64,000 bases of DNA from Gynurincola endophyticus (GTDB taxonomy: Bacteria; Bacteroidota; Bacteroidia; Chitinophagales; Chitinophagaceae), in the NCBI RefSeq assembly GCF_003991195.1, contig NZ_RCWL01000003.1:62001-126000 (forward strand), written 5' to 3'. The position numbers were made by a program, and so were the translations under genes. The notes beneath the pieces are model-generated. The model saw nothing but the letters and a program-made list of their open reading frames with translations, did no database searches and was not told the origin of the DNA. Shown one piece after another: positions 46,014 to 55,476 of this stretch; position 1 is the first letter of the stretch, and each line of letters starts with the position of its first letter.

Positions 46014-46737
46014 ATGCGATTTTATATCTTTCAAAGTATTTATGTAACAAGCTCAATAATTCACGGTGCTCCATCTTTACATCATTCGTAGTAATTAATA
46101 CAGGAGAACCATAATGTTTCAGATTCGATTTCAACAGGTTTTTCTTGAACTGATTAGCTTCTGCTGAAATATATTTTTCCGGATCATGAAGTTTTAATAC
46201 AACAAATGATTGTTTTGAAACAGCCGTTCGAATAGAGCAATCTTCAATTGATTTTATATCAGTCCACGGAATCAGCCCCTTTTTAAAAATGGTAACATTC
46301 TCCGATACTCCATCTTGACTCAACAACAAAGCAGCATTTTCTCTGAACAGTTGTTTAGAAAAAAAATATATTCCTAAAGTGCCCAACATTAAGGCACCAT
46401 ATTTTGCAATTACTTTTAGCACAGGATTATCAAAGAAAGAATTACCAGACTGAGGATCGCTGACTATCAGCCAGATACCTGCTAACAAAAACAGGATAGA
46501 AATCAGCAAAAGTATTACTGCTCTGAGCTTATTAAAAGGTATTTCAACATTCTGAACATCCCGCATAAGGTGGTGTTTTTTAAAATCAACGTACTGTCTG
46601 AAACCAAAGAGGTTATGAAAGAACATCAGCAAATGTTCTCCGATAATAATAAAATACGAAAAAAAATTGAATTTTCCAAAAACTGCTCCGGTGATCTTCG
46701 TAAAAAGAGAAGACCAAAACTTGTAAAAATGTGACAT
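46012..46737 (-). CDS. STM3941-family membrane protein, long N-terminus
   Basis: 241 residues. From about residue 58 onward (MRDVQNVEIPFNKLRAVILLL, GIWLIVSD, FSKQLFRENAALLLSQDGV, GLIPWTDIKSIE, and GSPVLITTNDVKMEHRELLSLL) it follows the STM3941 family of two-helix membrane proteins of unknown role. The 57-residue extension (a further hydrophobic stretch FFSYFIIIGEHLLMFF) is unusual; an alternative ATG at 46566 would give the family-sized protein. Confidence 0.75.
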   Translation of the reverse strand: MSHFYKFWSSLFTKITGAVFGKFNFFSYFIIIGEHLLMFFHNLFGFRQYVDFKKHHLMRDVQNVEIPFNKLRAVILLLISILFLLAGIWLIVSDPQSGNSFFDNPVLKVIAKYGALMLGTLGIYFFSKQLFRENAALLLSQDGVSENVTIFKKGLIPWTDIKSIEDCSIRTAVSKQSFVVLKLHDPEKYISAEANQFKKNLLKSNLKHYGSPVLITTNDVKMEHRELLSLLHKYFERYKIA

Positions 46738-46782
46738 TTCAGGTATAAGAATCCTGCCCTACTCTTAACTAATTAAATCTAA

Positions 46783-47619
46783 CTACAATAGATCATTCAA
46801 AATCTGCTTAGCCTTATCTTTAGCTGTGGCGGTTACATCTGCTGTCAGAGACGAAGATTTATTAATTTCCGAATAAACAGATTTGACAATATCCTTCACT
46901 GTTTCCGGTTTAGCAGCAACATCACTCAGTGCCTTTTGCAAATTTCTTCCGTCTTTTATTTTCTTTAAAGCATAAGCAATTGCAACTGCGTCATTCATTA
47001 CTTTTTCTTCTTCGCTTTTAATCGTACCGAAAACACCCAATATTGCAGGAAGAATTGTCGTATTCGTTTCCCAGATTTTAGATTTGATTTTCTCAAAAGC
47101 ATTTTTTAGTTCTACATACGTATCTGCTTTCAAGTCAACATTTGAGGGAAGCAATCCGGTTATCTCGCTCGAAGAAATTCCGACTACCTCAAAACGTACG
47201 GAAGCACTTAGATTATTAAACTGGGCAGAAGCCGTCACCATCGGCAAGGAAGAAACATCGGCTGATGCATTCAATTTTTTAATATTTACAATCCAACGGA
47301 TACTGATACCACAATGAAGTGTATCGGTTCCCTGAGTAATTTCTTTATACTTTTTATACTCCTGAATAAACACTCTTCTCGACAGTTTATTATCTGTAGC
47401 ACCAAAAGGAATGCGGAGCGCCAGTGCCGTATCAACTGAAAGGTCAATGATATCAACGGTTTCTCTGTCGAGCTCACTCAACCTGGTAGGTAACTGCACC
47501 TGATTAGAGTTAACTAATCGCAGCAAATTTTCAGATTCCAGCTCAATCTGATCTTTTACCTCATCGATGTTAGCAATAAAACTGGCGGTAGCACCACTGA
47601 AGGGAATATATTTTGTCAT
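46783..47619 (-). CDS. Protein of unknown function
   Basis: 278 residues from the ATG at 47619; the frame extends to a TTG at 47646. No signal peptide and no catalytic motif. A central beta-rich part (GISIRWIVNIKKL, VRFEVVGISSSEI), a long helical tail (AIAYALKKIKDGRNLQKAL, then SSLTADVTATAKDKAKQIL). It lies 370 bp downstream of the TerB/BrxD/Lhr operon on the same strand, but nothing else links it to that module. Confidence 0.65.
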   Translation of the reverse strand: MTKYIPFSGATASFIANIDEVKDQIELESENLLRLVNSNQVQLPTRLSELDRETVDIIDLSVDTALALRIPFGATDNKLSRRVFIQEYKKYKEITQGTDTLHCGISIRWIVNIKKLNASADVSSLPMVTASAQFNNLSASVRFEVVGISSSEITGLLPSNVDLKADTYVELKNAFEKIKSKIWETNTTILPAILGVFGTIKSEEEKVMNDAVAIAYALKKIKDGRNLQKALSDVAAKPETVKDIVKSVYSEINKSSSLTADVTATAKDKAKQILNDLL

Positions 47620-47988
47620 ATTGATACATTGGTTTAATTGTATCAATAAATATACGGTTATGTATAACAGAAATCAATACACTAGTCGAAAAATATGGCA
47701 CTAGATAATTACCCTGGGTATGTCTGAAGTTATTCTATAAAAAAGAAATAAATAAAACTCATTGCAAGTGAGGTTGTTAATAATAAAGTAAACTAAAAAA
47801 CATTGATACGTAAAACGTATTCAAATTAGTACAACTTTCGTTGTACTAAATATAAAGTCGTTGTTAATGTTCAACCACTCTATATTTTGTTTGATTTTTT
47901 TATTGGTGCATAGGTTTTGTGATAGCCATCCAATACGGTTAAACATGAAGTAAAATCGGTTTTCAGCATTCCCAATTAATATATACTA
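47620..47988. other. AT-rich intergenic region with GNRA-loop hairpin
   Basis: No open frame of note. At 47825-47848 a perfect 10-bp stem TTAGTACAAC / GTTGTACTAA encloses, on the minus strand, a GAAA tetraloop. It lies downstream of the defence-like operon and could be a terminator or part of a structured RNA; no strong U-run follows. Confidence 0.5.
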
Positions 47989-50121
47989 TTATTCAACACT
48001 GTTACTAACCCAAACAACTGTTTCCAGAAACCTGACAGTTGATGCTATATCGTAATAGTTTGCTTTCAAAAGTTCGACCTGATAAGGTAGAGGAAGCAGA
48101 AAGCTCCATTTTGAACGATCTAAAGTACCGGACCAGGTTTCTAAAAGATGACTGATGTGGTTGTCAATTTGCGGAACAATGCTTAATAGCGAATTCCATT
48201 TCGTAAACAATTCTTCTTTAGAAATTTCTAACCTGAAACAACTGGCATCCTCTTTTAGATCATTTTTTATCTCTGCTATATTTAAGAACAATTGTAATGT
48301 TCTGTTGATTCGTGTACTTTCAAACGTAAACAATTCAAGATAGTTATCGGCAACGAGCAATGGCCGTTGGATTCGGATATTATCAATTCTGAAAGAAGAA
48401 AAGAAATCACGCATTGAGTTGATTTCCTGTCTTCCCGGATTATCAACGAAGCTGTAACTTTCTTTTTCATATAATATTTCAATCATTTTTTCTCTGACTC
48501 GTGAATGAGTCATACCAGCAGTTCCAAAAAACATAGGTTTCTTTCCATCATTCGCCGGTATTACATGAATTTTTCCGGCTGCCTGGTCGATATCTTTTAT
48601 TTTCCAGATTTTAGCAGCGAGCAATATATTTTCATCTTGTATTATTTGTGGAGAAAAAGGAATTTCGCCGATCTTGTTTCCGGCATTTATTACTTTTAAG
48701 TTTTTTTCTGTTTTAAAAGCACTATAAAAGTCTCGGTGATTAACGATTTTTTCACCGCTAACACCAATAATCAAATCCTGTTGAATTTTTTCCAACCAAT
48801 CATTTTCCAGTAAATATGTAATGATAGCCTCTACTTCATGTATTTCAATAGTGCTGAAAGCAGTATTCTTTCTAAGGGTTTCTATTAAAGAGGAAGGTCT
48901 AATTCCTGAAGATCCTCTAACAATTGACAAAATCTGATGCGCCAGAATGTCAAATGATTTTTCCTTAATAAATGGAGGTTCAATAAAGTCTTCTTTATAG
49001 AGTAACCAACAGGCGATCGATTGTATAAGGCTCCACTCTTTTGTAGCATACAAAAACAGGTTACTGGTTTGACCTTTTTTTCTACCGCTTCTCCCCACCC
49101 GCTGAATCAATGAGGCAATACTATGCGTTGCGTCAATCTGAACAACTTCATCTACGCTACCGATATCTATTCCTAATTCCAGTGTTGAAGTACAGGAAAT
49201 ACAAAAATTTTGTCGGATATTATTCTTTGCAAAGTATTCAACATATTCTCTTACTTCACGATCTACTGAAGAATGATGTGAAAAGTAATTCGTGTGTCCT
49301 TTTTTCCTGGCAGCAATTTTTTTAAGACTTACGGCAACTTCTTCTGTACGACCTCTGCTATTCGGAAAAATCAATACTTTATTATCTTTTGTTTCTTCGT
49401 ACAAATCATCTAACAGATCGGGCGGCAAGGCATCACCTGTGCTTTTAAAATAGCGGAATTCCACCGCTATTTCTTTGGCAGTTCTATCTAATAAAACTTT
49501 TGTATTTAATTCATCTCCCGTGAACTTTTTAGCTTCGCTATAATCTCCGATCGTTGCCGATAATCCGACTATTTTAAAAGAATCTTGGTTCAGCTGTTGT
49601 AGTCTGGATAAAACTGATTTCAGCTGTATACCCCGATCTGTGCCAATAAATGCATGAACTTCATCAACCACCACATACTTGAGATTTCCGAAAAGATGTT
49701 TTACCTGATGGGTTTTGTTTACGAACATTGCTTCGATTGATTCGGGTGTAATCAATACAATTCCATTGGGCTCTTTAATTAGTTTTTCTTTTCCTGATCT
49801 GTTGGCTTCACCGTGCCATTTGGTAACAGAAACGTCCAGATATTTACAAAGTTCTTCAATTCGATTAAACTGATCATTGATCAGAGAAATCAACGGGGAA
49901 ATATAAAGCACCTGAACACCCGGCTCTTTAAAGTTAACTTTTGTTAGAATTGGTAAGAATGCCGCTTCGGTTTTACCGGAGGCCGTTCTGGATGCAAGGA
50001 TATAATTACTGTCAGATGTTATGATCCGATCAATAGCAGCATTTTGGATAGGGCGAAGTTCATCCCAACCCTGATCACGAATATATCGTCGTATAGGTTC
50101 TGAAAGTAAATTAAACGACAT
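47989..50121 (-). CDS. Lhr/BrxHI-like DEAD/DEAH-box helicase
   Basis: 710 residues. Motif I RTASGKT (45-51), VLYISPLISLINDQF, LITPESIEAMF, DEVH at 153-156, GLSATIGD, LIFPNSRGRTEEVA, and SLIQRVGRSGRKKGQ as motif VI. A long C-terminal part follows with no known nuclease motif. It resembles the Lhr-type helicases including BrxHI of BREX systems. The start is directly after the stop of the ATPase gene, so they are translated together. Predicted DNA-unwinding motor of the three-gene module. Confidence 0.88.
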   Translation of the reverse strand: MSFNLLSEPIRRYIRDQGWDELRPIQNAAIDRIITSDSNYILASRTASGKTEAAFLPILTKVNFKEPGVQVLYISPLISLINDQFNRIEELCKYLDVSVTKWHGEANRSGKEKLIKEPNGIVLITPESIEAMFVNKTHQVKHLFGNLKYVVVDEVHAFIGTDRGIQLKSVLSRLQQLNQDSFKIVGLSATIGDYSEAKKFTGDELNTKVLLDRTAKEIAVEFRYFKSTGDALPPDLLDDLYEETKDNKVLIFPNSRGRTEEVAVSLKKIAARKKGHTNYFSHHSSVDREVREYVEYFAKNNIRQNFCISCTSTLELGIDIGSVDEVVQIDATHSIASLIQRVGRSGRKKGQTSNLFLYATKEWSLIQSIACWLLYKEDFIEPPFIKEKSFDILAHQILSIVRGSSGIRPSSLIETLRKNTAFSTIEIHEVEAIITYLLENDWLEKIQQDLIIGVSGEKIVNHRDFYSAFKTEKNLKVINAGNKIGEIPFSPQIIQDENILLAAKIWKIKDIDQAAGKIHVIPANDGKKPMFFGTAGMTHSRVREKMIEILYEKESYSFVDNPGRQEINSMRDFFSSFRIDNIRIQRPLLVADNYLELFTFESTRINRTLQLFLNIAEIKNDLKEDASCFRLEISKEELFTKWNSLLSIVPQIDNHISHLLETWSGTLDRSKWSFLLPLPYQVELLKANYYDIASTVRFLETVVWVSNSVE

Positions 50122-51435
50122 TTATAATTCTTCTATACTGTCAAATGAGATTTCGTCTGGCCGTTCGTCTGTTATTTCAATATCTCCGAAAAGAGTAGCC
50201 TTATCAACATGCGGGTTCTGACGAAGAATATTGAGGATACTCAAAAAGTCGCGAATGACTTCTCTGGGCGTGAGAAACTCCGTAGCCCCGGGCTTATTGA
50301 ACATAACTTCCATATACTGATGTATTTCATCATCAGTAATGGATATTTGCGTTTTATAGTGAAAGTCAAAAATAGCTTTCAGTTTCTGAAGTAACACGAA
50401 AATTTCATTATGACTAAGTGGAAACAATCTGATTACAGGCTGTGCGAAATCGCGGATATTCTGTGTTTCAAACCGATTGGTAGATAATCTTGATTTTAAA
50501 GCATGATAGCTGAACAATCCCCGTCGCTCATTTTCTAGTACCTCTTTTGTTCCAGCAAAGTTTATAAAAAGATGATTCACTTTACCTTGTAAACAATCAT
50601 TATAAATAGTGAGAATTTTTTCATAGTTCTTCTCACGCATAGCAGAGGTTGAAATTTTATACAGATTAATGGCTTCATCCAGATTGATCATAAAACCGCT
50701 ATAGCCCATGTTTACAAACAGGCGACAGAAGTTTTTAAGCATATCGTAATAATTCAGGTCGTTAATGATTTCCCTTACACCCAGCTCTTGTTTTGCTTCT
50801 GTTTTTGTTTTGTATTCACCTTTAAGCCACTTCAATGCACTCCGTCTTAATAAATCATCATCTTTAATATAACCTTCATAATATTTCATTATCACTGTAC
50901 CAAAGTCAAAACTTCCCACTTCTGTAATCTCATTGATCGTTTCCATAATGGTAGCCTGTACCAACGGCAAATGCTGTTCATTACGAATTTCTGTGAGAGG
51001 GATGTTGTTAACCCTGGACGCCTGAAGAACTGCTTGTTCTATCCATTTTTCTAATAAGGTTGGTAATGCGCCGCCTTCAGGTTTTGTCTGAATCGAAATG
51101 TTGTCAATGATAGCGGAGTATAATATGACTGCTTTACCATCATTAGAGTAAAGCCTGTTGTCAGGTGTAAAATCTGCATTTGATACAACAAACTTTTGCT
51201 TTAAGGCAACAGTATTTAGCAGATGAAGCATAAAGGATTTACCAGAACCAAAGTCGCCAATCCAGAATTTCACCATACTGTGTCCTTCCTTTACATCATT
51301 TAAAGCTGTAATAACGGCACTGATTTCTTCGGAGCGACCAACTGCGATATGCTGTACACCAATTTTCGGAACAACTCCACCGATAAGTGAATTGATAATC
51401 GATGTAGCTTCTTTAGGTTTAATATTATCTATCAT
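50122..51435 (-). CDS. BrxD-like P-loop ATPase (DUF2791)
   Basis: 437 residues. Opening segment IKPKEATSIINSLIGGVVPKIGVQHIAVGR is characteristic of the BrxD/DUF2791 ATPases. Walker A GDFGSGKS (60-67), Walker B MINLDEAI (D253, E254), then GLFSYHALKSRL and a C-terminal FLTPREVIRDFLSILN helix pair. Known members occur in BREX and related defence modules, paired with an Lhr-type helicase. ORC/AAA-like in organisation. It overlaps the TerB-type gene by 4 bp and abuts the helicase gene. Confidence 0.85.
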   Translation of the reverse strand: MIDNIKPKEATSIINSLIGGVVPKIGVQHIAVGRSEEISAVITALNDVKEGHSMVKFWIGDFGSGKSFMLHLLNTVALKQKFVVSNADFTPDNRLYSNDGKAVILYSAIIDNISIQTKPEGGALPTLLEKWIEQAVLQASRVNNIPLTEIRNEQHLPLVQATIMETINEITEVGSFDFGTVIMKYYEGYIKDDDLLRRSALKWLKGEYKTKTEAKQELGVREIINDLNYYDMLKNFCRLFVNMGYSGFMINLDEAINLYKISTSAMREKNYEKILTIYNDCLQGKVNHLFINFAGTKEVLENERRGLFSYHALKSRLSTNRFETQNIRDFAQPVIRLFPLSHNEIFVLLQKLKAIFDFHYKTQISITDDEIHQYMEVMFNKPGATEFLTPREVIRDFLSILNILRQNPHVDKATLFGDIEITDERPDEISFDSIEEL

Positions 51436-53408
51436 ATTGCGCTGATTCGTTGAAAATAATTAGGGTTGATGGTATAAAAACCTTCTTCTTCTTCAATTAG
51501 TAGATCATCTAATAATTCGTAACATGTTTCATTAATGCTTTCTATAAGCTGATTACTGAAAAGACCTCTTGTTTTAGAATAAATTTCGAAATCCTCTACT
51601 GCTAAAGAAAAGTTACTCTTTACGAATAGCCCGATAACATCTGTTTGGTGGTTATTCAAAACTAATTCGTTTACAAAAGGCGAAGCATGTTCCAATTCAT
51701 TCTTTTTAACAATTTCCATTTTCACCTCCTCACTATTAATTTCCACCGCTTTAATAGAGGTATTATCATCTTCAAAATCATCTTTCAGGTATTCGTTCAG
51801 AAGTTCTACTGTTTCTGAATGTTGTTGCCGGGCTTCTTTTATAAACGAAGAATCGAGTTTAATTTTCTTACGTTTAACTTCATATAATACAGGAACAGTA
51901 CGAAGTGCTTTTTTTAAATCTTTATCATGAATCAGATCACTTACAATTTTTTCAAAAGCATGTAATTGTTCATTCGTTTGAAATAAACTTTTCTGAATTG
52001 TTTTAGTAAGTTGTTTGTTGTTAAAAGAAGCCGATTTTAAATCGTAATGTAAATAATACAAATAAAGAGAAATAGCAGACTCCCTGTCGCTTTTAGAAAT
52101 AAATTTTGAGGCCTCAAAAAAGATATTCTCAACGCTGGGATTTTTTTTATTTAATTTACCGAGGTTAATGACCGATTCTACAAACTTTTTAGCATTTCCA
52201 TCAAATACAGTTGTTAATTCCTCAAACTGCTTTTTCCACCGGGTAGTACTGACTGCATTCAGCGCTACTTCCGATTTTTGATCAGGAAGCTCAATCTGCT
52301 CTGATAAAGCAGGTAGTAACTCTTTGACTTTAGAGAAGTATTTTTCTTCCAGAATACTATTTACGTCCTTATTAGAATAACCGGTATCAGTATTTATTTT
52401 ACGATTATACCCATGTTTTATACGAACTGCATTTTCACAATATTGAAATGTAGTTGTATGTATACCATCGGCACAAATTTTCATAAAATATTTATAGTCA
52501 TTAGATCCTTTTCTATATTTATGTTCTTTTCTTACAATGATATCCGCAGCTTCCTCAATGATATCTTTAAAAGAAGAACCTTCTTCTTTATACTTTTTTC
52601 TTAACTCATCAATTAAAGCAACATATAGCTTTACTGTGGCAATCAGGCAAAACTCAATATCACAGAAATTATTAGTCGGATGTGTAATTCTATCCAGCAG
52701 GCTCGCCTGCTCATTATCCAGATTTAATAAAACATTGTACTTTCGGCCTAATCTCCAGAAGTCTGAACTGGTATCATATCCGTCAGTAGTTGCATCAATC
52801 TCTGTTTTTATCCGCTCTGCTTCTTCATCATCACCGCGCTCTTCCATCTTCTTTATCAGAGCGTTAATTGCGGCTGACTCTACACGTGGGTAGTTTTGTG
52901 CCAGCAATTTGAGCTGACTTTCAAGTCTTACAATATTTTTATCCTTTTCATAATCATTCAGGAGCTCAAGTAGTAAAACTGACGCATAGTTTACATTCTT
53001 TCCTATCTCCAGGTATTCTCCTTTTATAAATTTGTCTCTAAATATTTTATAAAAAGACTTCTGCTCAACACTGGCCTTATCGATATCCGTATGCTGTTTT
53101 ATATAATCATGCGCCCAGTAGGGAGCCTCCGGCTTTTTTTTGTCAATGTGATGGTTTATTTTTTGTGATTTTCCTGTAACATCTATAATAGAACTGTCTT
53201 TGACTTTACCTTTTGAGTCTGTATGAGTAATGGTAACTTTTATATTATTGAGAATATGCTGAATATATTCTTCGTCAGTAGTTTCTTTTAATGATTTCCT
53301 GGTTCTCATAGGAAGCGTATTAACAACGTTCTGTTTTTGTTTCTTTTTAGGTTTTACCATCAGGTAAAAAATAAATAATGCAAAGGCAAATAGAATAGCA
53401 GCTGTCAT
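51432..53408 (-). CDS. TerB_N/TerB_C-like membrane-anchored protein
   Basis: 658 residues. One N-terminal membrane helix (AILFAFALFIFYLMV) followed by a basic stretch (KPKKKQKQ). A TerB_N-like region at about 105-260 (FYKIFRDKFIKGEYLEIGKNVNYASVLLLELL) and a TerB_C-like C-terminal domain from residue 518 (LDSSFIKEARQQHSETVELL to GFYTINPNYFQ). A helical middle links them. First gene of the operon. TerB-type proteins are tied to tellurite/phage stress responses. Membrane anchoring suggests it senses or tethers the two motors. Domain calls are from pattern recognition and should be tested by profile search. Confidence 0.72.
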   Translation of the reverse strand: MTAAILFAFALFIFYLMVKPKKKQKQNVVNTLPMRTRKSLKETTDEEYIQHILNNIKVTITHTDSKGKVKDSSIIDVTGKSQKINHHIDKKKPEAPYWAHDYIKQHTDIDKASVEQKSFYKIFRDKFIKGEYLEIGKNVNYASVLLLELLNDYEKDKNIVRLESQLKLLAQNYPRVESAAINALIKKMEERGDDEEAERIKTEIDATTDGYDTSSDFWRLGRKYNVLLNLDNEQASLLDRITHPTNNFCDIEFCLIATVKLYVALIDELRKKYKEEGSSFKDIIEEAADIIVRKEHKYRKGSNDYKYFMKICADGIHTTTFQYCENAVRIKHGYNRKINTDTGYSNKDVNSILEEKYFSKVKELLPALSEQIELPDQKSEVALNAVSTTRWKKQFEELTTVFDGNAKKFVESVINLGKLNKKNPSVENIFFEASKFISKSDRESAISLYLYYLHYDLKSASFNNKQLTKTIQKSLFQTNEQLHAFEKIVSDLIHDKDLKKALRTVPVLYEVKRKKIKLDSSFIKEARQQHSETVELLNEYLKDDFEDDNTSIKAVEINSEEVKMEIVKKNELEHASPFVNELVLNNHQTDVIGLFVKSNFSLAVEDFEIYSKTRGLFSNQLIESINETCYELLDDLLIEEEEGFYTINPNYFQRISAI

Positions 53409-53975
53409 TTCTTTTTGAATGTTACTTTCAACGTATAGTATTTACTTAAAATTAGAAACCAACAGCTTACAGCTTTTCTTAAAGCCGGTTGTGTGTTATT
53501 TTTTAGTTCTTTGTGTTATGCTAATTAAATAATTCCTGAATCGTAAGCTGCATTGAACTGACCGTTTACTTAAAAGCAAAACAGGTTTCAGTCAACTACT
53601 AAATATACATAAGAATGTAAACCGAAAACATATTTCTGTTTCTTGGGGTGGGCAGAATAGGGTTTTGTAACCTTCTTTATCCGATATTATTACAAAAGCC
53701 AACAAATACATATTGACAGTCAACAGTATACGTACTGCACACCAACACCATTGATAAAAATCAATAAAAACAAGATGCTGTTTTAAGATACCCTATAGTG
53801 GATAACGCATTCTTTTACCACATAGTATTATAACTACCAGTTTTAACACAGGTAAAGGTCAGAATACTATTCGTATATAATGTACGGTTTTCCGTAATAA
53901 GTCTTTTGAATAATACTATAACATACGAGAAACATCAGCAGAAAGTTTCAATGAGGAGATTAAAAGTGGTCATTC
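53409..53975. other. Intergenic region upstream of the TerB/BrxD/Lhr operon
   Basis: 567 bp, AT-rich. I see no gene, repeat array or tRNA. It should hold the operon promoter (minus strand), but no TAnnTTTG box could be placed with confidence. Confidence 0.45.
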
Positions 53976-54386
53976 TCATTTCTCCACCAAAGTCAGCCAC
54001 TCTGTAATAGTAGCTTTTAATTTTTTTTCTTTTGCCCGGATGTCTTCAAGATTTTTAAAGTGAATCATTCGTCTGCCGTCGGTATAATCACCTTCGAGTA
54101 AATCCTTATTTACTTTTATAGTGGCTCCGGTAGGTAGCACACACATGATTTTGTTTTTGCGCAGGTTCATTACCAGCAGGTCGCGTTTGTACTCTTTGGC
54201 ATCAAAAACTTTCATATCTCCGGCATAGTAAAAAGCGGGGGAGTTCCATTTGACGTGTTCACCAATTTCCTTGTCGATAGAAAGAATAAACCGGCGCAGG
54301 TATTCCACTGCGGGTTGAATGGAAGGCGACAAGGTTTGAATATGTTGTGTAACCAGTTCGCTATCGGTGAGTTTTGCTTTAGCCAT
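53976..54386 (-). CDS. DUF1801-family protein
   Basis: 136 residues. The family core is visible: VEYLRRFILSIDKEIGEHVKWNSPAFYY, then DLLVMNLRKNKIMCVLPTGA and GDYTDGRRMIHFKNLEDI. Function unknown; the fold is of the YdhG type. It starts 6 bp after the cupin stop on the same strand, so both are in one operon. Confidence 0.88.
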   Translation of the reverse strand: MAKAKLTDSELVTQHIQTLSPSIQPAVEYLRRFILSIDKEIGEHVKWNSPAFYYAGDMKVFDAKEYKRDLLVMNLRKNKIMCVLPTGATIKVNKDLLEGDYTDGRRMIHFKNLEDIRAKEKKLKATITEWLTLVEK

Positions 54387-54392
54387 GCGTTT

Positions 54393-54800
54393 TTATTGAT
54401 TGTTTTCAAACCATTTTACAATAGCCGGCATATTGCGCTCAAATCCTCCGGGAATAAAAAAGTTTAAAACGCCGGTTTTTTGGTTGGTTTGATTTTTAAA
54501 ATCATGCATTGTTTTTGCGGGAATTCTGAGAAAAGTACCTTTTGGTGCATCGATCCATTCGTCACCTACCAGAAAAGAAGTTGTTCCTTCCAATACATAA
54601 AACACTTCATCATTCTCTTCATGGAAATGCGCACCGGGGCCATCCGAGTTTGGCTCCAGCCACCATTCAGAAACGCTATACTTTTCATTCGTTTCATTTT
54701 CATCGGCTTTGAAAATCGCTGTCATATTTCCGCACTGGTAAGTACGTCCTTCGCCGGCAGAAAGAATGATGGAATCGGTATGTTTTTTTGAGGGTTTCAT
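54393..54800 (-). CDS. Cupin-domain protein
   Basis: 135 residues from the ATG at 54800 (three codons shorter than the open frame). Cupin motif 1 GAHFHEENDEVFYVLEG and motif 2 GTFLRIPAKTMHDF are both present, with the His/His/Glu metal set. Small single-domain cupin of unknown substrate. Its first 46 bp recur at 55394-55439. Confidence 0.88.
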   Translation of the reverse strand: MKPSKKHTDSIILSAGEGRTYQCGNMTAIFKADENETNEKYSVSEWWLEPNSDGPGAHFHEENDEVFYVLEGTTSFLVGDEWIDAPKGTFLRIPAKTMHDFKNQTNQKTGVLNFFIPGGFERNMPAIVKWFENNQ

Positions 54801-54802
54801 AT
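54757..54802. repeat. Duplicated segment, copy 1 (5' end of cupin gene)
   Basis: 46 bp identical to 55394-55439. It contains the cupin start codon and the first fourteen codons. Confidence 0.9.
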
Positions 54803-54878
54803 AAAACAAGCTGTTGAAAATTAGTTATTAGAAAAACCATTAACTGCTATGTAAAAATAAATTATGACTCCTTAAAAA

Positions 54879-55073
54879 TTACTTTACACCATTTGAAGTT
54901 TTTTTCACAGTACGTGTAAGAATACTATAAATAATAAATGCATACAAAATCGTAAAATTAGAAGTCATCGGTCGATTCGGATCACCTGTGGATATATGGA
55001 TAAGCTCTGAAACAACACCTCCCGCAAATAAACTCACAACAACTCTCACCCATGTCTTTTTTAAATATTTCAT
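54879..55073 (-). CDS. Small two-helix membrane protein
   Basis: 64 residues. Helix 1 VRVVVSLFAGGVVSELI and helix 2 TILYAFIIYSILTRTV, with basic ends. No family recognised. A plausible small gene because the hydrophobic pattern is regular and its start is a good ATG, but it could be spurious. Confidence 0.5.
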   Translation of the reverse strand: MKYLKKTWVRVVVSLFAGGVVSELIHISTGDPNRPMTSNFTILYAFIIYSILTRTVKKTSNGVK

Positions 55074-55330
55074 CTATTGTTAATTTTTAATTCTTTAAAC
55101 ACTTAATAGCCCGACTACCTGATTTTTATACCCTGCTATAAAAGAGCATATATTACAGAATACTCAATATATGAATTATCACGAAACAACAAGTATTGGA
55201 AAAATTATAATACTTCATCACATATCTTACTAATATTGCGTCACTTTATTATAACCCCGTCTGTTAAGTTCATCAGTGGAGTACTTATTTGTTAAACCAT
55301 AATTCTCATTTATCCCCGTAGCAGAATCTA

Positions 55331-55366
55331 TTTTGCGGTGAATAAGCCCCTCTATTCACCGCAAAA
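55331..55366. repeat. REP-like palindrome (TATTCACCGCA type)
   Basis: TTTTGCGGTGAATA (55331-55344) and TATTCACCGCAAAA (55353-55366) form a perfect 14-bp stem with an 8-nt loop. The arm TATTCACCGCA recurs as a half element at 55385-55395 and, with changes, in a hairpin at 57117-57144. Confidence 0.6.
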
Positions 55367-55393
55367 ATGCGGAGAATAATATGTATATTCACC

Positions 55394-55439
55394 GCAGAAA
55401 GAATGATGGAATCGGTATGTTTTTTTGAGGGTTTCATAT
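55394..55439. repeat. Duplicated segment, copy 2 (cupin gene fragment)
   Basis: An exact 46-bp copy of 54757-54802, in the same orientation, starting inside a CACCGCAG half-palindrome. It carries the cupin start but leads nowhere, so it is a non-functional fragment. Confidence 0.9.
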
Positions 55440-55476
55440 CGCTTAAAGATTACTTTAGAGTAGCTTTACCCTGCCC

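Noticed and set aside
47989-53408. Complete BREX system
   Set aside because: Only BrxD- and BrxHI-like proteins are present; no PglX, PglZ, BrxA, BrxB or BrxC gene lies within the window around them.
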